Positions 11,455-22,699 of a stretch of 64,000 nt of DNA are shown in pieces. The DNA is from Prorocentrum cordatum (taxonomy: Eukaryota > Sar > Dinophyceae > Prorocentrales > Prorocentraceae), in contig CAUYUJ010001403.1 in NCBI GenBank assembly GCA_963575745.1, forward strand, positions 292,501-356,500, in the 5' to 3' direction. The position numbers and the translations under genes are program-made. The notes beneath the pieces are model-generated. The model saw nothing but the letters and a program-made list of their open reading frames with translations, was not told the origin of the DNA and ran no database searches. How positions within the stretch are numbered: the first letter of the stretch is position 1; the number at the start of each line of letters is the position of its first letter.

Positions 11455-11496
<42 letters not shown>

Positions 11497-11575
11497 GGTA
11501 GATCCATCTGTTATCATAGGAGAGGGGGAGAGAGAGAGAGAGAGATAGAGAGAGAGAAAAAACAGCGACAGGCAG
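11275..11575. repeat. GAGA, TCTC and TATA dinucleotide tracts
   Basis: GAGAGCGAGAGCGAGAGAGA (11286), TC run 11454-11477, TA run 11478-11496, AGAGAGAGAGAG at 11530. Low complexity only. Confidence 0.9.
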
Positions 11576-11869
11576 AGATAGGGAGATCCCGATACCATAT
11601 ACATACATATACAGTGGGCGCGATAGAGAGCAGATGGAGGGAGAGAGCGAAAGGAAGAGGAGGAGGCACAAGAGAAGTATGAGGAGGAGGGCAAGGAAGA
11701 GGAAGCGAAGTGTGTACATACATGTTGGGATGTGTTAACCGTGGACGGCCCGCTAAGCACTCTTCGGGCCCGCATTGTTTCGCCAGCGACGCCAGCGTCC
11801 AACAATATGTCCAGTCCCACGCAGTGGCGGATACAAGCGTGGGAGCGCAATGGTGCTCTCCGAGGCCGA

Positions 11870-12125
11870 TGCGAAGCACCTCCGCAGGCGCCAATCTTGC
11901 TCTTGAAAGCAGCTATGGGCGGGTCCGCCCGCCACGGGCGCCGATTTGGCTGGATCAGGGTTGCGGGTGGGTCGTTGGTGGGTTCCGGGCGGTTCGCGGG
12001 AGGGCCGCGGGACGACGCGACGACAACACGACACAACACAACACACCATTTCATCACACCGGGAAGCCACACTTCAGCAACGCACCAGGGGGTTGTGGAA
12101 GACCGTTCGGCCCCCTCACTAAGAC
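11870..12125. repeat. Inverted duplication, left arm
   Basis: Reads CCGCAGGCGCCAAT, a short degenerate GGGTTGCGGGTGGGTCG tract, GACGACGCGACGACAACA, then CACTTCAGCAACGCACC and CGTTCGGCCCCCTCACT. The same modules, reverse-complemented and in reverse order, lie at 12330-12860. Confidence 0.6.
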
Positions 12126-12329
12126 GATTGGGTAGCGATGGTGTCGCGACCCGTGTGTTTTTGAAGCAGCGGCCGAGCTCGGCCCGCTAGACCAGGCGTT
12201 TTCCTTTTTTTCCCTTGGCCACAGAACCGATCACGTAAACAAAGAGTAAGGGTGTCTGCGCTGAGCAGAGTAAGTTGCCGATGCCACACTTGTCGTACGT
12301 AGTGGTCGGGGAGCAGAATGACGCATATC

Positions 12330-12860
12330 AGAGTGAGGGGGCTGAGCGGTCATTCATTGTCCCTGGGTGCGTGGCTGAAGTGGGGATCCGTGGTGGGGAT
12401 TCTGCTTGTTGTTGTTGTCGTCGTCCCCCCCGCGACCCACCCCGCGACCCACCCGCGACCCACCCCCCGACCCACCCGCGACCCATCCGCGACCCACCCC
12501 GCGACCCACCCCGCGACCCACCCGCGACCCACCCGCGACCCACCCGCGACCCACCCGCGACCCATCCGCAACCCACCCCGCGACCCACCCCGCGACCCGC
12601 CCCACGATCCACCCGCGACCCACCCGCGACCCATACACGACCCACCCGCGACCCATCCGCGACCCGACCCGCGACCCACCCGCGACCCATACGCGACCCA
12701 CCCGCGACCCTTCTGCGACCCGACCCACGACCCACCCGCGACCCACCCGCGACCCACCACGCGATCAACCCACATTGTTTTGACAAAGAAATTGGCGCCT
12801 GCGGCGGGCTCGCTGCATAATTAATAAAAGGCGCCTGCGGCGGGCTTCTTCGGAGCCTCG
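12330..12860. repeat. Inverted duplication, right arm with expanded minisatellite
   Basis: Reverse complement of the left arm, ending with two GGCGCCTGCGGCGGGCT motifs (12790, 12829). The length difference is almost entirely the decamer array inside it. Confidence 0.6.
12425..12770 (+). repeat. Decamer minisatellite GCGACCCACC, about 33 units
   Basis: Near-perfect 10 bp units with occasional 9-11 bp variants (CCGCGACCCA, CATCCGCGAC). Because 10 is not a multiple of 3, all frames cycle through the same tripeptide patterns and give false ORFs. Confidence 0.9.
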
Positions 12861-13231
12861 CAGACTGACGATGTCCTCGCCGCCCCCTCACTCTTATCCG
12901 CAACTGCGGGGTGCTACGTATACCACCCACACGCAACAGAAAGAGCTGTTCCGCAGTGGCCGGGGCCCTTTCGAAAACGATCTTAGGGATGCTCGGGTTA
13001 GGGCGGTCGACGAAGACGAAGCGTAAGACGCACGTTCAGCACTGACCTGCAGGCACGCAGTCGGCGTGGCACCTGTTCAAATGAGGTGAACCGCATTGCG
13101 ATGCATGGATGAGCTTCCTCCGTTCCGAACTGGAAGTTGCGAAATGTGCATGCGTTGTTGCAGCTGGAATCGAGAACGTGTGACCATCCTGCTTATACTC
13201 CCAAGATCATGGTGTCGGATAAGGACGGCGA

Positions 13232-13266
13232 TGTATATATATATATATATTATACATATATATAGT
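13232..13266. repeat. TA dinucleotide tract
   Basis: TATATATATATATATTATAC. Flanks 12900-13980 show no certain gene; a minus frame (13207-13506) has protein-like composition but no recognised family. Confidence 0.85.
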
Positions 13267-13989
13267 GTATTGTGGCAGCGTGCGCTCCCGCATTGTGACA
13301 TTCGTTGGGGGCTCACCGTCTTGAACTTGCCACTTGTCCGACGCATTAGTCGAAGCTTGACAAGCTCCAATTCGTGGCAGCACTGGCCCTGGATTCATCG
13401 ACGCCAGCGGCTCTTGGACAACAGTGTGTTGGATTCGTTGTTCGGGGTTGGAAATTTGCGCGATGCTCAACGCTGACATTACGGAAGCGTTCTCAAGGGC
13501 GGGCAAATCATTGATTGGAACTCACATGCTGCGAATGCGCGATGTTTCGGCATGCGGTCACCCACCGAGAGCCCCAACCGACTGCGCAGCTCCGCTGCGC
13601 ATGCTGCAGGCAGAAACGCGCGACGCTTGAACCTAACATGCCAGAGAGCACGACGGAGCTGCAGGTCACTGGCCCGCAGCGACCTAGGGCTACGAACTAA
13701 AGTATGTTATAAGGGGCGTAGTTCGTCCCCCTTGTCGATGCCGCACTGGCAGTTAGATTACGGAACCGGTGAAGGCCTCGAGCGACCCTTGGGCGGAGGA
13801 GTATACGTTTCTACCGTTGGTTGGCGTGCCATAGAAAAACGCGGATACAAAGCACGTGTCGTTAGTGGCCGGAACCGTGCGCCACGCAGAGCGCCGAGCG
13901 CACAACAGTTGGCGTTCAGGCACTATGTTGAATGACGACGCACTGCCCTTACCATTGAAGAGGCGGAGTGGAAATATGGGGCTTGGGAC

Positions 13990-14550
13990 AGGAGGATCAT
14001 GCGGGAGGGAGGTGGGGCGAGAAAAGCGAGTGCGCGGAGGGAGGGCGAGGTGGAGATTGAGGAGTGAGTTTTGGGGGGGGGGCAGGATGAACAAGAGGAG
14101 AAGAATCGGAATTAGTGGGAGTGGGGTACGGAGAACGGACACGAACGAGAGGATGCAACGGATGAGGAGCACGGGGGCGAGAAAGATGCAGATGAAACGG
14201 GTGAGGAACAGGATGCTGATGATGAGGATGAGGACCAGGGGCGAGGGGAAGAGAGAGGCATGGGAGGCGAGGGATGACGAATCTGAGAAACGATTGGGCT
14301 TGAAGGAGGTGAGGAGGAAGAGGAGGAGGAGGAGGAGAAGGAGGACGAGGAGGACGAGGAGGAGGAGGCCCAGGAGGAGGAGGAGGAGCAAGAGGAGGAG
14401 CAGGAGATGGAGGAGGAGGAAGGGAAGGGAGGAGAAAGGGAACAGGGTGAGAAGGATGAGGAGGCGGGGGGCTGAGGAGTAGTAGGAGGGGAGGAATGGG
14501 AGGAGGAGGACGAGGAGGAGGAGGAGGAGGAGGAGGAGGAGAAAGATGCG
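13990..14550. repeat. Purine-rich tract with GGA microsatellite
   Basis: Irregular GA-rich from 13990, dense GGAGGA at 14310-14430 and 14495-14545. Confidence 0.9.
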
Positions 14551-14629
14551 GATTTACCCTGGCGAGGGACCTTACCAGATGCAGTCGTGAATACCTCTCG
14601 TTCTTGGCACCGCTTTCGGTGGAGCTCGC

Positions 14630-15160
14630 TATGGGGCCACGAAACCTGTGTGCCGCAGTGGGAGATGCATGCGAACTGCACCGTTGCGGCTTTGCGTGGG
14701 CCTCCTCATGGGGCCACGAAACGCGTAGGGGGTTCTAAGTGGGTGGCGGGGACGCACGCGAACGGCACCATTCAGGCCTTCAGAGCAACTCCCTACGGAG
14801 CCACGAAATGTGTTGGGGGTGTGCAGGAAGTGGTGGCGGGAACGTATGCGAACGGCAGCACTATTGCTGCCTCAGATGGAGCTCCAGATGGGGCAGCGAA
14901 GCCGCATGCGAACGGCAGCATTTTGGCCCTTGTTGGAGCTCCCCAAAGCGTGTGAGGGGTGTGCCAACATGGGTGGCGGGGACACATGCGAAAGGCACCA
15001 TTGCGGCCTTGGGTGAAGCCCCATTTCATGGGGTCACGAAACGTATGACTGTGCCGAAAGTGGTGGCGGGTACGCCCGCGAACGGCACCTCTTGGGCCTT
15101 GAAAGCAAGCCCATATGGGGCCACGAAGCGCGTGAGGGGTGCGCCGAAACAATACATGCG
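14630..15160 (+). repeat. 90 bp tandem repeat with coding-like units
   Basis: GCGAACGGCA-type landmarks at 14671, 14758, 14848, 14908, 14998 and 15078. Most spacings are multiples of three. Units translate as WVAGTHANGTIQAF..., VVAGTYANGSTIAAS..., WVAGTHAKGTIAALG..., each followed by a YGATKRV-like string. One frame shift lies near 14950. It may be a decayed repeat protein or a minisatellite. Confidence 0.65.
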
Positions 15161-15660
15161 GAGGGAATAGACAGGGAAGGGAGGAGGGATGGGCAGGAAA
15201 GGGAGGAGGGAGGGGGGAGGACGAGAGGAGTGAGGATGCGGGGCGCTGTCCCTTCAAAACGAAGACCCAGCACCACAGGATGATTCTAGCATGATTGATT
15301 ACGATGAGGAGGAGGAGGGAGCAGGAGAAGGAGGAGGATATAGAGGAGGAGGGTGCAGAGGAGGAAGAAGAAGATGTGGCGAGGAGAAAAGGATGGACAC
15401 GGCGGGGGAGGAATGCGCTTATGAGGCGGAGGAATGGTTGGGGGGGCTGAGCGGCACGACGAGAAGGATGGGAAGGATGATGAGGACGACAGAAGGAGGA
15501 GGAGGAGGAGGAGGAGGAGGAGGAGGAACATGATGCGAGTAGGGAGTAAGAAGGGGGGACGTATTATGGGGAGGCCAGGACGGTCCCAAACGGCCGCTCG
15601 GGGCCCGAGTTGCGCCCCGAAGGCTAGCCAGGGAGGAGGAGGAGGAGGAGGACGGTAGAT
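15160..15660. repeat. Purine-rich tract with GGA microsatellite
   Basis: GGAGGAGG runs at 15306-15370, 15493-15528 and 15628-15655. The 400 bases before element P (15660-16055) show nothing assignable. Confidence 0.88.
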
Positions 15661-16055
15661 TTCTAGGTAAGGTTGCCCTGCTGAGGCCTCCTTTGGGGCC
15701 CTCGTCGCCAGGGCTGAATTCCCCCGGAGATCGTGTTTAGAGTGCGCTTTGGGACGGGTCCGGGAGTCGATCTTGGTGCGGGCGTTTCCACACCTGCTGG
15801 GCGTCGCGAAGGACCAGAGATCTGATGGCCTGTGGGTAAGAGCGCCATGTGCGCCCCCAGATTCCCTTACCCCAGGGCCGGCTCTTCATCCCGAGCCACT
15901 GACGGCCCCCACGGCCCGGCGAGGGACCCCGATGGACCGTGGAGGCCGAGAGCTGCGAAACGCCCTCGTATTGTTGCTGCTTCTCGACACGCGGGCGTAG
16001 CGAAGAGTCGCAGGCGATTTCTCGCCCCCAACCCTCCAGGCCTCCCACATGGTGT

Positions 16056-16175
16056 CCCGAGCAAATAAAGTCGGCAAATCGCGCCGTGTCGCCGATACAT
16101 CGGCTTTGCCGACGGCGCCAATGCGTCGCCGACATCGCCGATGCATCGGCGATGTATTGGCGATGCGGTGCTGCC
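16056..16175. repeat. Palindromic element P, copy 1
   Basis: Perfect 24 bp palindrome at 16132-16155 (half-site ACATCGCCGATG) with further CGCCGATACATCGG and GGCGATGTATTGGCGATGC repeats around it. Can form a strong cruciform. Confidence 0.7.
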
Positions 16176-16179
16176 CCAG

Positions 16180-17015
16180 GACCTCATCGGCGATCTCTTC
16201 GTTGTCCTTGCTCCAAGTCCCGGAGATCCCACCTCGTGAAAGAGAAAGCGCGACGGGTGCTCGCTTCGTTGCCCTTGCCCCCCCCCCCAGAGGCTCGTGT
16301 CCTCGCCCCCACCCGCGTCTCCCCCGCCGTTCTGCGGAGAGCGGCGCAGGGAGGAGGTGCGGGTCCTGGGGCGGGGTGTCGGACATCTTGAGGCGACCTA
16401 CGCAGTGCCCGCTGCTGCGTGTACATTTCTGATATGCACACATGGCTCGTTCTGCGCGGCGACATGTGTGCACCGTACCACCGCACCGCGTTGGCATCTC
16501 TCGAGTCGTCGTCGATCTTCGAGTCAGGAGTGGTCCCGTACACATTTGTCAGGCGCTCAGAGACGAGAAACTATGCATCGCACCTCGTCGGAGTGGGGCT
16601 CAGAGCGGGTCCAGACATGGTATTTTGTATTCCGTAATAAAGTGGGGGAAGTCTGATTTTGGGTTGGGGCTGGTTTGAGCTGTCTTGCACGGTTTTGGGG
16701 GGTCTCGGCAAAAGGCCGCCATTTAGTGGTTGTTGAGGGGGGTCTAAAACTAATCATCTTGGAGGATTTTGGCCCCTTCCCTTTTATTACAAAGTTTGGA
16801 GTGCGGTGCGTGCGCGCCGTTCTCGCATCGTTCTGGGAACCTTGGGTCCGAATCTGCCACCTCCTGGGGGCGTATCTTGCGTTCGCCAGCACCCCGCAGG
16901 CCTCCGCCGCCAGAGCCGCCCTCGTTCTTCTGCCGCTGGCCTTCCACCGCGGTCTGCCAAGGAAGAGATGTGAACTTCTTGCTCCCTCGATGGCGAGGCC
17001 CCAGCCTGAGCGCCA
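16180..17015. other. No gene or repeat supported
   Basis: Mixed GC-rich sequence; frames on both strands lack recognisable motifs. It may hold intergenic or intronic DNA. Confidence 0.4.
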
Positions 17016-17019
17016 CATA

Positions 17020-17335
17020 CATATGTATATGTGTCTATAGATGTGTGTACGCATAATCTAAACATCTGCCTGGAATTTATACATATACATAGCACGTGGG
17101 TAGACACATTCATACACTATGTGCATATATATGTATATATATGCTCATGCACACGCACACACCTACACATGTGTGTGTTTTGTGTGCGTAGGTATATGCT
17201 GCACGAACATGTATATATGTATATAAGCCGATACCCATATACATACAGATACTCCTACATATGTATGTACGTAGTTATATGCTTACGCGTACATGCACGT
17301 GCACATGCACATGCACATGAACATGTACAGCTAGC
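17020..17335. repeat. ACATAT/CACA-rich low-complexity block, left of the 115 bp satellite
   Basis: Alternating TATA, CATA, GTGT and CACA runs (TATGTATATATATGC near 17130). A similar block follows the satellite. Confidence 0.7.
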
Positions 17336-17467
17336 CCTCCTCACGCGCCATGAACACCCTGTGCGCATTGCCGCATACATACATGATGCCATCAATGGTT
17401 CCTACAATTTTCGAGTTCGATGTTGAGACTCTGTTTTGTCAAGGTTGTTCTGCTCAAGCGCGGGACT

Positions 17468-18390
17468 TCTACTCAAATCTTCCCGTTACAACACGACACC
17501 CAGTACTAATCAGCCTTCACCCCCAACAAAACACCCACTACTCTTGAGGCTCCCTCCCCAATATGAACTTGAACATAACCTTCTACTCCACCCCCTCAGT
17601 GTGCAACGCAGCACCCAGTACTCAACAGCCCCCGTGCCCAATACAACACCCAGTACTCAACTTGCTCCGTCCCTAGGCTGAACATGAACATAGTATTCTA
17701 CTCAACCCCCTCCGTCTGCAACACAACACCAAGTACTAACCAGCCTCCGTCTCCAACACCCACTACTCCACAGGTTCCCCCCCCAAAGCTGAACTTGATT
17801 ATAACCTTATACGCATACCCCTCCATCTACAACACAACATCCAGTACTCAACAGCCTCCGTCGCTAACGCAACCCCCACTACTACACAGGCTCTCTCCCA
17901 AAGCTGAACTTGAAAATAACCTTCCGCTCGACCCCTTCCGCCTACAACGCGAACTCAATTACTAACCAGCTTTCGTCTCCAACACAACACCCAATACTCA
18001 ACAGGCTCCCTCCTCAAGCTGAACTCGAGGATCACTTTCTACTCAACTCGCACCGTCTGCAACACAACGCCCAGTACTAACCAGCCTCCGTCTCCAACAC
18101 AACTCTCGCTACTCAACGGCCCCCTCCCCAAGCTAAATTGTTAAATAATGTTCTACGCCACCCCCTCCGTCTGCAACCTAACACCTAGTAGTCAACAGCA
18201 TCCGTCGCCAACGCAACACCCAATACTCAACATGCTCCCACCCCAAATTCAACGTGGAAGTGACCTTCTATTCCCCACCCCCATCTACAACACAACACCC
18301 AGTACTCATCAGCTTCCGTCTCCGAAACACGAACCAACCCACTCCGAAACCTCCGCCTCCACGGCCGTCGCGCGCACCTGAACCGCCCCT
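17468..18390. repeat. Satellite, eight copies of about 115 bp
   Basis: TTCTACTC-type landmarks at 17468, 17580, 17696, 17805, 17919, 18034, 18148 and 18264. Each unit contains ACACAACACCCAGTACT, a second ACACCCACTACT block and CAAGCTGAACTTGA. Pyrimidine-poor strand bias is strong. Confidence 0.85.
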
Positions 18391-18411
18391 TTGGGGTCAC
18401 GGTGCTTTTGG

Positions 18412-18680
18412 AGGCCTACATATACATACACACATGTATTCAGTTGTACGTGTACCTACACATATACATATGCTCATACATATACACTTACACATGCATA
18501 TGCGTACGAATATACATATACATATACATGTGCATAAGCAGTTACACATGCACATACATATGTAATCACAAGTTTTTTATATTTATATACACGTAGACGT
18601 ATACGTATACGATACAACTATAAACTCACATGCATATGCATATGCATGCACATTCGATACACTCACATACTCACATCAAC
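18412..18680. repeat. ACATAT/CACA-rich low-complexity block, right of the 115 bp satellite
   Basis: CATATACATACACACATG and TACATATACATATACATG runs. Mirrors 17020-17335 around the satellite. Confidence 0.7.
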
Positions 18681-18684
18681 GCCA

Positions 18685-19280
18685 TCATATTTGGAGCCGT
18701 CTTGGGGTCTCAGGTGGCCAAGCTGGCAGGAAGGGCTGGCGTGTTCGAGGTTCTGGGTTCGGGGAGGTTTTCTGCCCGCTTCGGCCTCCGGGAGCCGTTT
18801 TCGGGCGCGTTGGCCGTCGGAAGCGGATCCCGGGCGCAATACTGTACCAGATGGACCCCGGGAGGGGTCCGGGGACCGATGTTGAACAGATTTGGTGCCG
18901 TCCACCTGGGGTCCCAGCCAGTTCAGACCCCCGTTGCCGCCTTCAACATCACATGTGCATTCTGCATGTGCATTCTGTGTGAGTGCGAGTGGGTGCCGCC
19001 TCTGTGCGGGGATCGTGGCCAGCGTTCCGGCGATGTCGCCCCCCACCTGGGAAGTGCACGGGCATCTGGCTGGCCACGCTTCGTTCGACGCGTTCATGGG
19101 CCTCCGCGTTGCATCGACCGATGCCGATCGTCCACCATTTTGAAAGTCATCGGCGACCGCGCTCCTCCAGGGGTGCAGTTCCGTTCGGGCGGCTCGACCG
19201 TGCAAGCGAGTGATTTGGTTGATCTGTGAACAAGGGTTGATCTTGGAGCTGTTTCAGCTCAAGTGGCAATCTGAGCTCGA
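18685..19280. other. Upstream flank of the membrane-protein gene
   Basis: Non-repetitive apart from GTGCATTCT duplications near 18955-18975. No TATA-like or other promoter signal is convincing, which is usual for dinoflagellates. Confidence 0.4.
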
Positions 19281-19318
19281 GGTCTTCTTGCCCCCAGCAG
19301 TTGCACAGGCATCCAGTC

Positions 19319-21277
19319 ATGGAGCAGGTTGGAGACTGCGAGTCCGGCATGCGCGGTACAGATTGTGCGTTTAATGCTGCCCAATATTTCGGAGTCACCG
19401 CGGTCATCTGGATTTTGACCGCTTTGCCGCTCCTGGCGTGGGCGACGCCTTGCCTTCGCAGGCAGTGGTCCGCAAGCAAGGCCGCACGAGTCAGCCTACT
19501 GCTTGTTGCCGCCTCAGCCTTCTGCTGCTTCGTTGACGGCGTGCTCGCTTCCACGACAGTGAACTACGGCAACCAGACTTTGTGGACCCTCGGCAGTATC
19601 TGTCTCGTCTTCGGCATCTGCTCTTTCGCGACCACTTGGTGCGACGTTGCCTCTGCCCTGACCGGCTTGCACGCACTCGACCCGGGCTGGGGACGTTTGG
19701 TCAGCCGCGTGCGCCTGACCTACAAGTGGATGGCAGCGCTGCACGTCCCATTCGCTCTGGTGTTCTCGGTCCACGACTACCGCAGCCTCGTGTCGGAGGA
19801 GGCGTTCGAAATTCTAAAGGCTTTGCCTTATCTCATCGGCCCCAAGGGGGAGTTGACAAGTTTCCCCCCTCAACGGGACGCTGGACCCTTAGGGAGAGGG
19901 AGCATGAGCCTAGGAACTTCCGAAAGTACAGCATGCACACACCATCAGAAGCCATCCTGTAAGCAGGCGCCCTCGCCATAAGCATATTTTTTCGGGGGGG
20001 TCCGCGCGGATCTCTTGGATTGGCTCTGGACCCTTCTGGCGGCGCCTCCCGCGCCGCCCCTGGCGCGCTCCGCGCGCTAGGGGGGTCCAGCGCAGATCCG
20101 AAACATCCAGGCGGAACTCTGACAGTTTACGTGGTTATGCTCTGACAACTAGCACCCATGCCGATACGACCCTCAGAATTGTCGGGGTGGACTTCTGGAA
20201 GGGCCATGGGTGCGTGCTGTCGGATGGGGGTCCCCGGTCGAGCGGTGGCCCCCCTCGGTGCCCGACAACCCGCACCCCGCACCCACACCTATAGCACAGC
20301 CTCAGATCACGAGGGGCGGGTCAGCCCCCCAATCAGTATGGGTGTGTGCTGCCCGTTCGCCATGCTATGCCGTTTCCTGTGCCTCTGGTGACACGTCGAC
20401 GCGACAACGACGACTAAGACGACGCGGAGGACGAGGACGCGCGACGACGACTCGAGTTTGTGAAATGCTGTTTTTATTTGTACGACCGACGACGACGACG
20501 ACGACGCTGCACCTCGAAAGACACGTCTTGCTGCCCTTGACCTGCGTGGGACGGCGGGCCCTCGTCATCGTGTGGGGCGTTTGGCTCGTGTTCGGCACCC
20601 TGTTCGTCCTGTCCGGGCTGGCTTGCGTGCAGTGCTACATCGCCAGGGTCGGCCTCGCCGGCGTGGACGGTGCTCGCAGCCTCCAGGAGACAGCGACCCC
20701 CCCCACACAGAAAACAGAAAAACAAAACAAAGGAGGCTTTCATCTGGATTGGATAATCCCCCCCTTCCCTTCGAATGCCGGGGGAGGTTGGCCGGGGCGT
20801 GTCCGCGTTGGGGCGGGGTGTTAGCGTGTCCCGCTATGTGCCGGGAGGTGATGGAATGCAGGGGGAGGTTGGGATCGGGTGCGGGGGAGAGTCGGATCCG
20901 GGGGGCGGTGCCCGGGGGAAAATAGGAGGGGGGATACATAACTAAAAGAAATCATACAACGTCTCCAGGACACAGCCCTCGTCAACGTGATGGAGCAGTT
21001 GTTCTTTGACCTCCTCATGGTTGTTTACGCCGCCCTGTATGCGTCAGACAGCGAGACCGAGAGCAGCAACATCGCCGCATATCACGCGCTGGGATTCATC
21101 GCCTTCTGGGCAATGCACGTGCAGGTGGTGGGGTTCTTCGCCATCCTCGGGAACACAGACCCAATGTACAGCCAGAACGAGTTCGAACAGCTGCTGTCGA
21201 AGGCCGACAGCTCGACTGGAGACATTCCGGCAAGCACCGTCGGCAGCCCTGGCAACATGGCTGGCAATGTCGCCTGA
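19319..21277 (+). CDS. Spliced multi-pass membrane protein, seven hydrophobic segments, family not recognised
   Basis: Seen: three coding blocks. Block 1 starts at ATG 19319 (MEQVGDCESG) and runs to about 19820-19860; it carries four hydrophobic segments, near residues 24-46, 58-78, 88-107 and 138-154, with an NQT sequon at about residue 85. Block 2 (about 20521-20686) has one segment (LVIVWGVWLVFGTLFVLSG). Block 3 (20969-21277, stop TGA) has two (FFDLLMVVYAALYA; ALGFIAFWAMHVQVVGFF) and a polar tail. Joined, this gives seven segments, but no lysine is seen in the last one, so a retinal-binding rhodopsin is unlikely. A pyrimidine tract followed by AG (19281-19300) just upstream could be a trans-splice acceptor; this is inferred. 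The block 2/3 junction keeps frame exactly. The block 1/2 junction is unresolved, so the middle of the protein is uncertain. It is probably an integral membrane receptor, channel or transporter; I cannot choose between them. Confidence 0.72.
19861..20520 (+). other. Probable first intron of the membrane-protein gene, ends unresolved
   Basis: Coding character stops after about 19820-19860 and resumes near 20521. The stretch holds an inverted repeat pair (TGGACCC near 20028, GGGTCCA near 20085), a second pair (AGCACCCATG at about 20150 against CATGGGTGC near 20206) and a short GAC run near 20485. One candidate acceptor is AG at 20519-20520 (phase 2); one candidate donor is AAG|GC at 19819/19820 (phase 0). 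These phases disagree, so at least one boundary is wrong. Confidence 0.45.
20687..20968 (+). mobile_element. Phase-0 intron (GA-AG) with terminal direct repeats, introner-like
   Basis: Seen: the exon before ends CTCCAG and the intron starts GAGACAGC; the intron ends CTCCAG and the next exon starts GACACAGC. The 14-base strings at 20681 and 20963 differ at one base. Removing 282 bases joins SLQ to DTALVNV in frame. Known: dinoflagellates use GA and GC donors besides GT, and introner elements that insert with target duplications are described in this group and relatives. Inferred: this intron arose by insertion of such an element. A boundary shifted within the repeat would also be possible. Confidence 0.6.
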
Positions 21278-21279
21278 GC

Positions 21280-21900
21280 GATGCCACTGATATGCCTCAG
21301 AAGTTTCGCATTGAGCAAGTATGTGCATAGTTTAGCTCATAGTAGTTAGTTTTTGCCGGTTGGCGAAGCTCGACAAAGAACGGGTGTGTGTATCGATTCA
21401 CACAGAACCGACGCGAAGTCACATCCTCGCTTCGAGCGTGTAGGGCTACCACACCCTTGCATTGGGGGTCGGGGACATGCTGTCAGTAAATGACTGGTGG
21501 ACGTTGTAGACTTGTGCTACGCGTTTAGATTGCAACGGAGGGCTTTTGTCAGTTCACGACCGTTGTGTTCGCACAGGTGTCGCAAGTTTGAGGAAAACGC
21601 GTGCTGGTGGTACTGATGAGCATGTGATGAATAGCGACGGCGGGATGGTGATGGTCATCTTCCGCTCTCAGCTTCGGTATACTTATACGTGTTACTAGTG
21701 CATGGGTGGCCTACACAAATTCCGCTTTGGGCATCCCCGACAAACTTCACTGCATGGAGCATCTGCATGTCTCATATATATATATATACAAGTGGCACGT
21801 GTGTGCCCAGGCTCATACAACAAGCTGAAGGGGCGTTTGAAGCAGGAGTGACATGCAACAGCGAAGTCGCACTCGAGCGCAAGTGGGGTTGCCACACCTT
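21280..21900. other. 3' flank of the membrane-protein gene
   Basis: No coding signal. A 12 bp TA run at 21776-21788. Probably 3' untranslated and intergenic DNA. Confidence 0.4.
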
Positions 21901-21904
21901 GCGA

Positions 21905-22300
21905 TGTGTGTACCAGGGCCCCCCAGGAAGCCTCAGGAGGCCCGACTTGGATACCAGAAGAGGCTCCAGGAGGCCCCAGGATTGTGAGTGTTGTGTGTGT
22001 GATGTGTGCTTTGTGTGGTGCGTGCTTTTTGTGTGTTGTCGGTGTTGTGTGTGTATGTTATGTTTGTCTAGCGTGTGATGTGTTGGGCGTGATTTGTGTC
22101 TCTGTGTGTGCATGTAGTTCTGAAGCCCCAGGAGGCCCCAGGAGGCCCCAGGCGGCCTCAGCAGGCCCAGGAGAACTCCAGGAGGCTCCGAGGCGGGGTC
22201 TGGGGTACCAGAAGGTCCAGAAAGCCCCAGGAGGCCCCAGGAGGTTCCAGGAGGCCCCCAGGAGGCTCCGAGGAGGGGTCTGGGGCTCGATTTTGGTATT
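21905..22300. repeat. CCAGGAGGCCC arrays around a TGTGTG stretch
   Basis: AGGCTCCAGGAGGCCCCAGG (21960) and CCCCAGGAGGCCCCAGGAGG (22128) with an imperfect GTGTG-rich stretch at 21985-22115 between. Confidence 0.75.
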
Positions 22301-22699
22301 ATTTTTCATGCGAAACAGCCATTCTCTGAGAATCGGGGTCAACATTATTGAAATTACCATGTGTGTTTGAAGGTTTTATGTTAAAATGTTGAAATTCCCA
22401 TGTGTTTTTGGACCCTGACGTCACGATCTGCGTGAGGGGTGCCACCGATTTTCAGAATTTCGAGGATGTCCCGAGCGAAACGGCCAGACAAATCGCGGAC
22501 GACGTGCGCATTAATCGCCTCTGAGCTCTACTCCCTCGGAGAGGTGCGTATGAGAATATGTATATAGATACAGACATCGATAGACACGTTCCCAACACAG
22601 TGTTTGCACTTACGGGTTCTTGCCTCGCTTTCTCAGGTAATTGGCCGGGTATTCCGGGCTTTCGCCATGTAGCCGCCTGTACCCTCTTGTGGGGCGCCG

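Noticed and set aside
12275-12936. Thr-Arg-Asp-Pro repeat protein at the decamer array
   Set aside because: The decamer produces repeating peptides in every frame.
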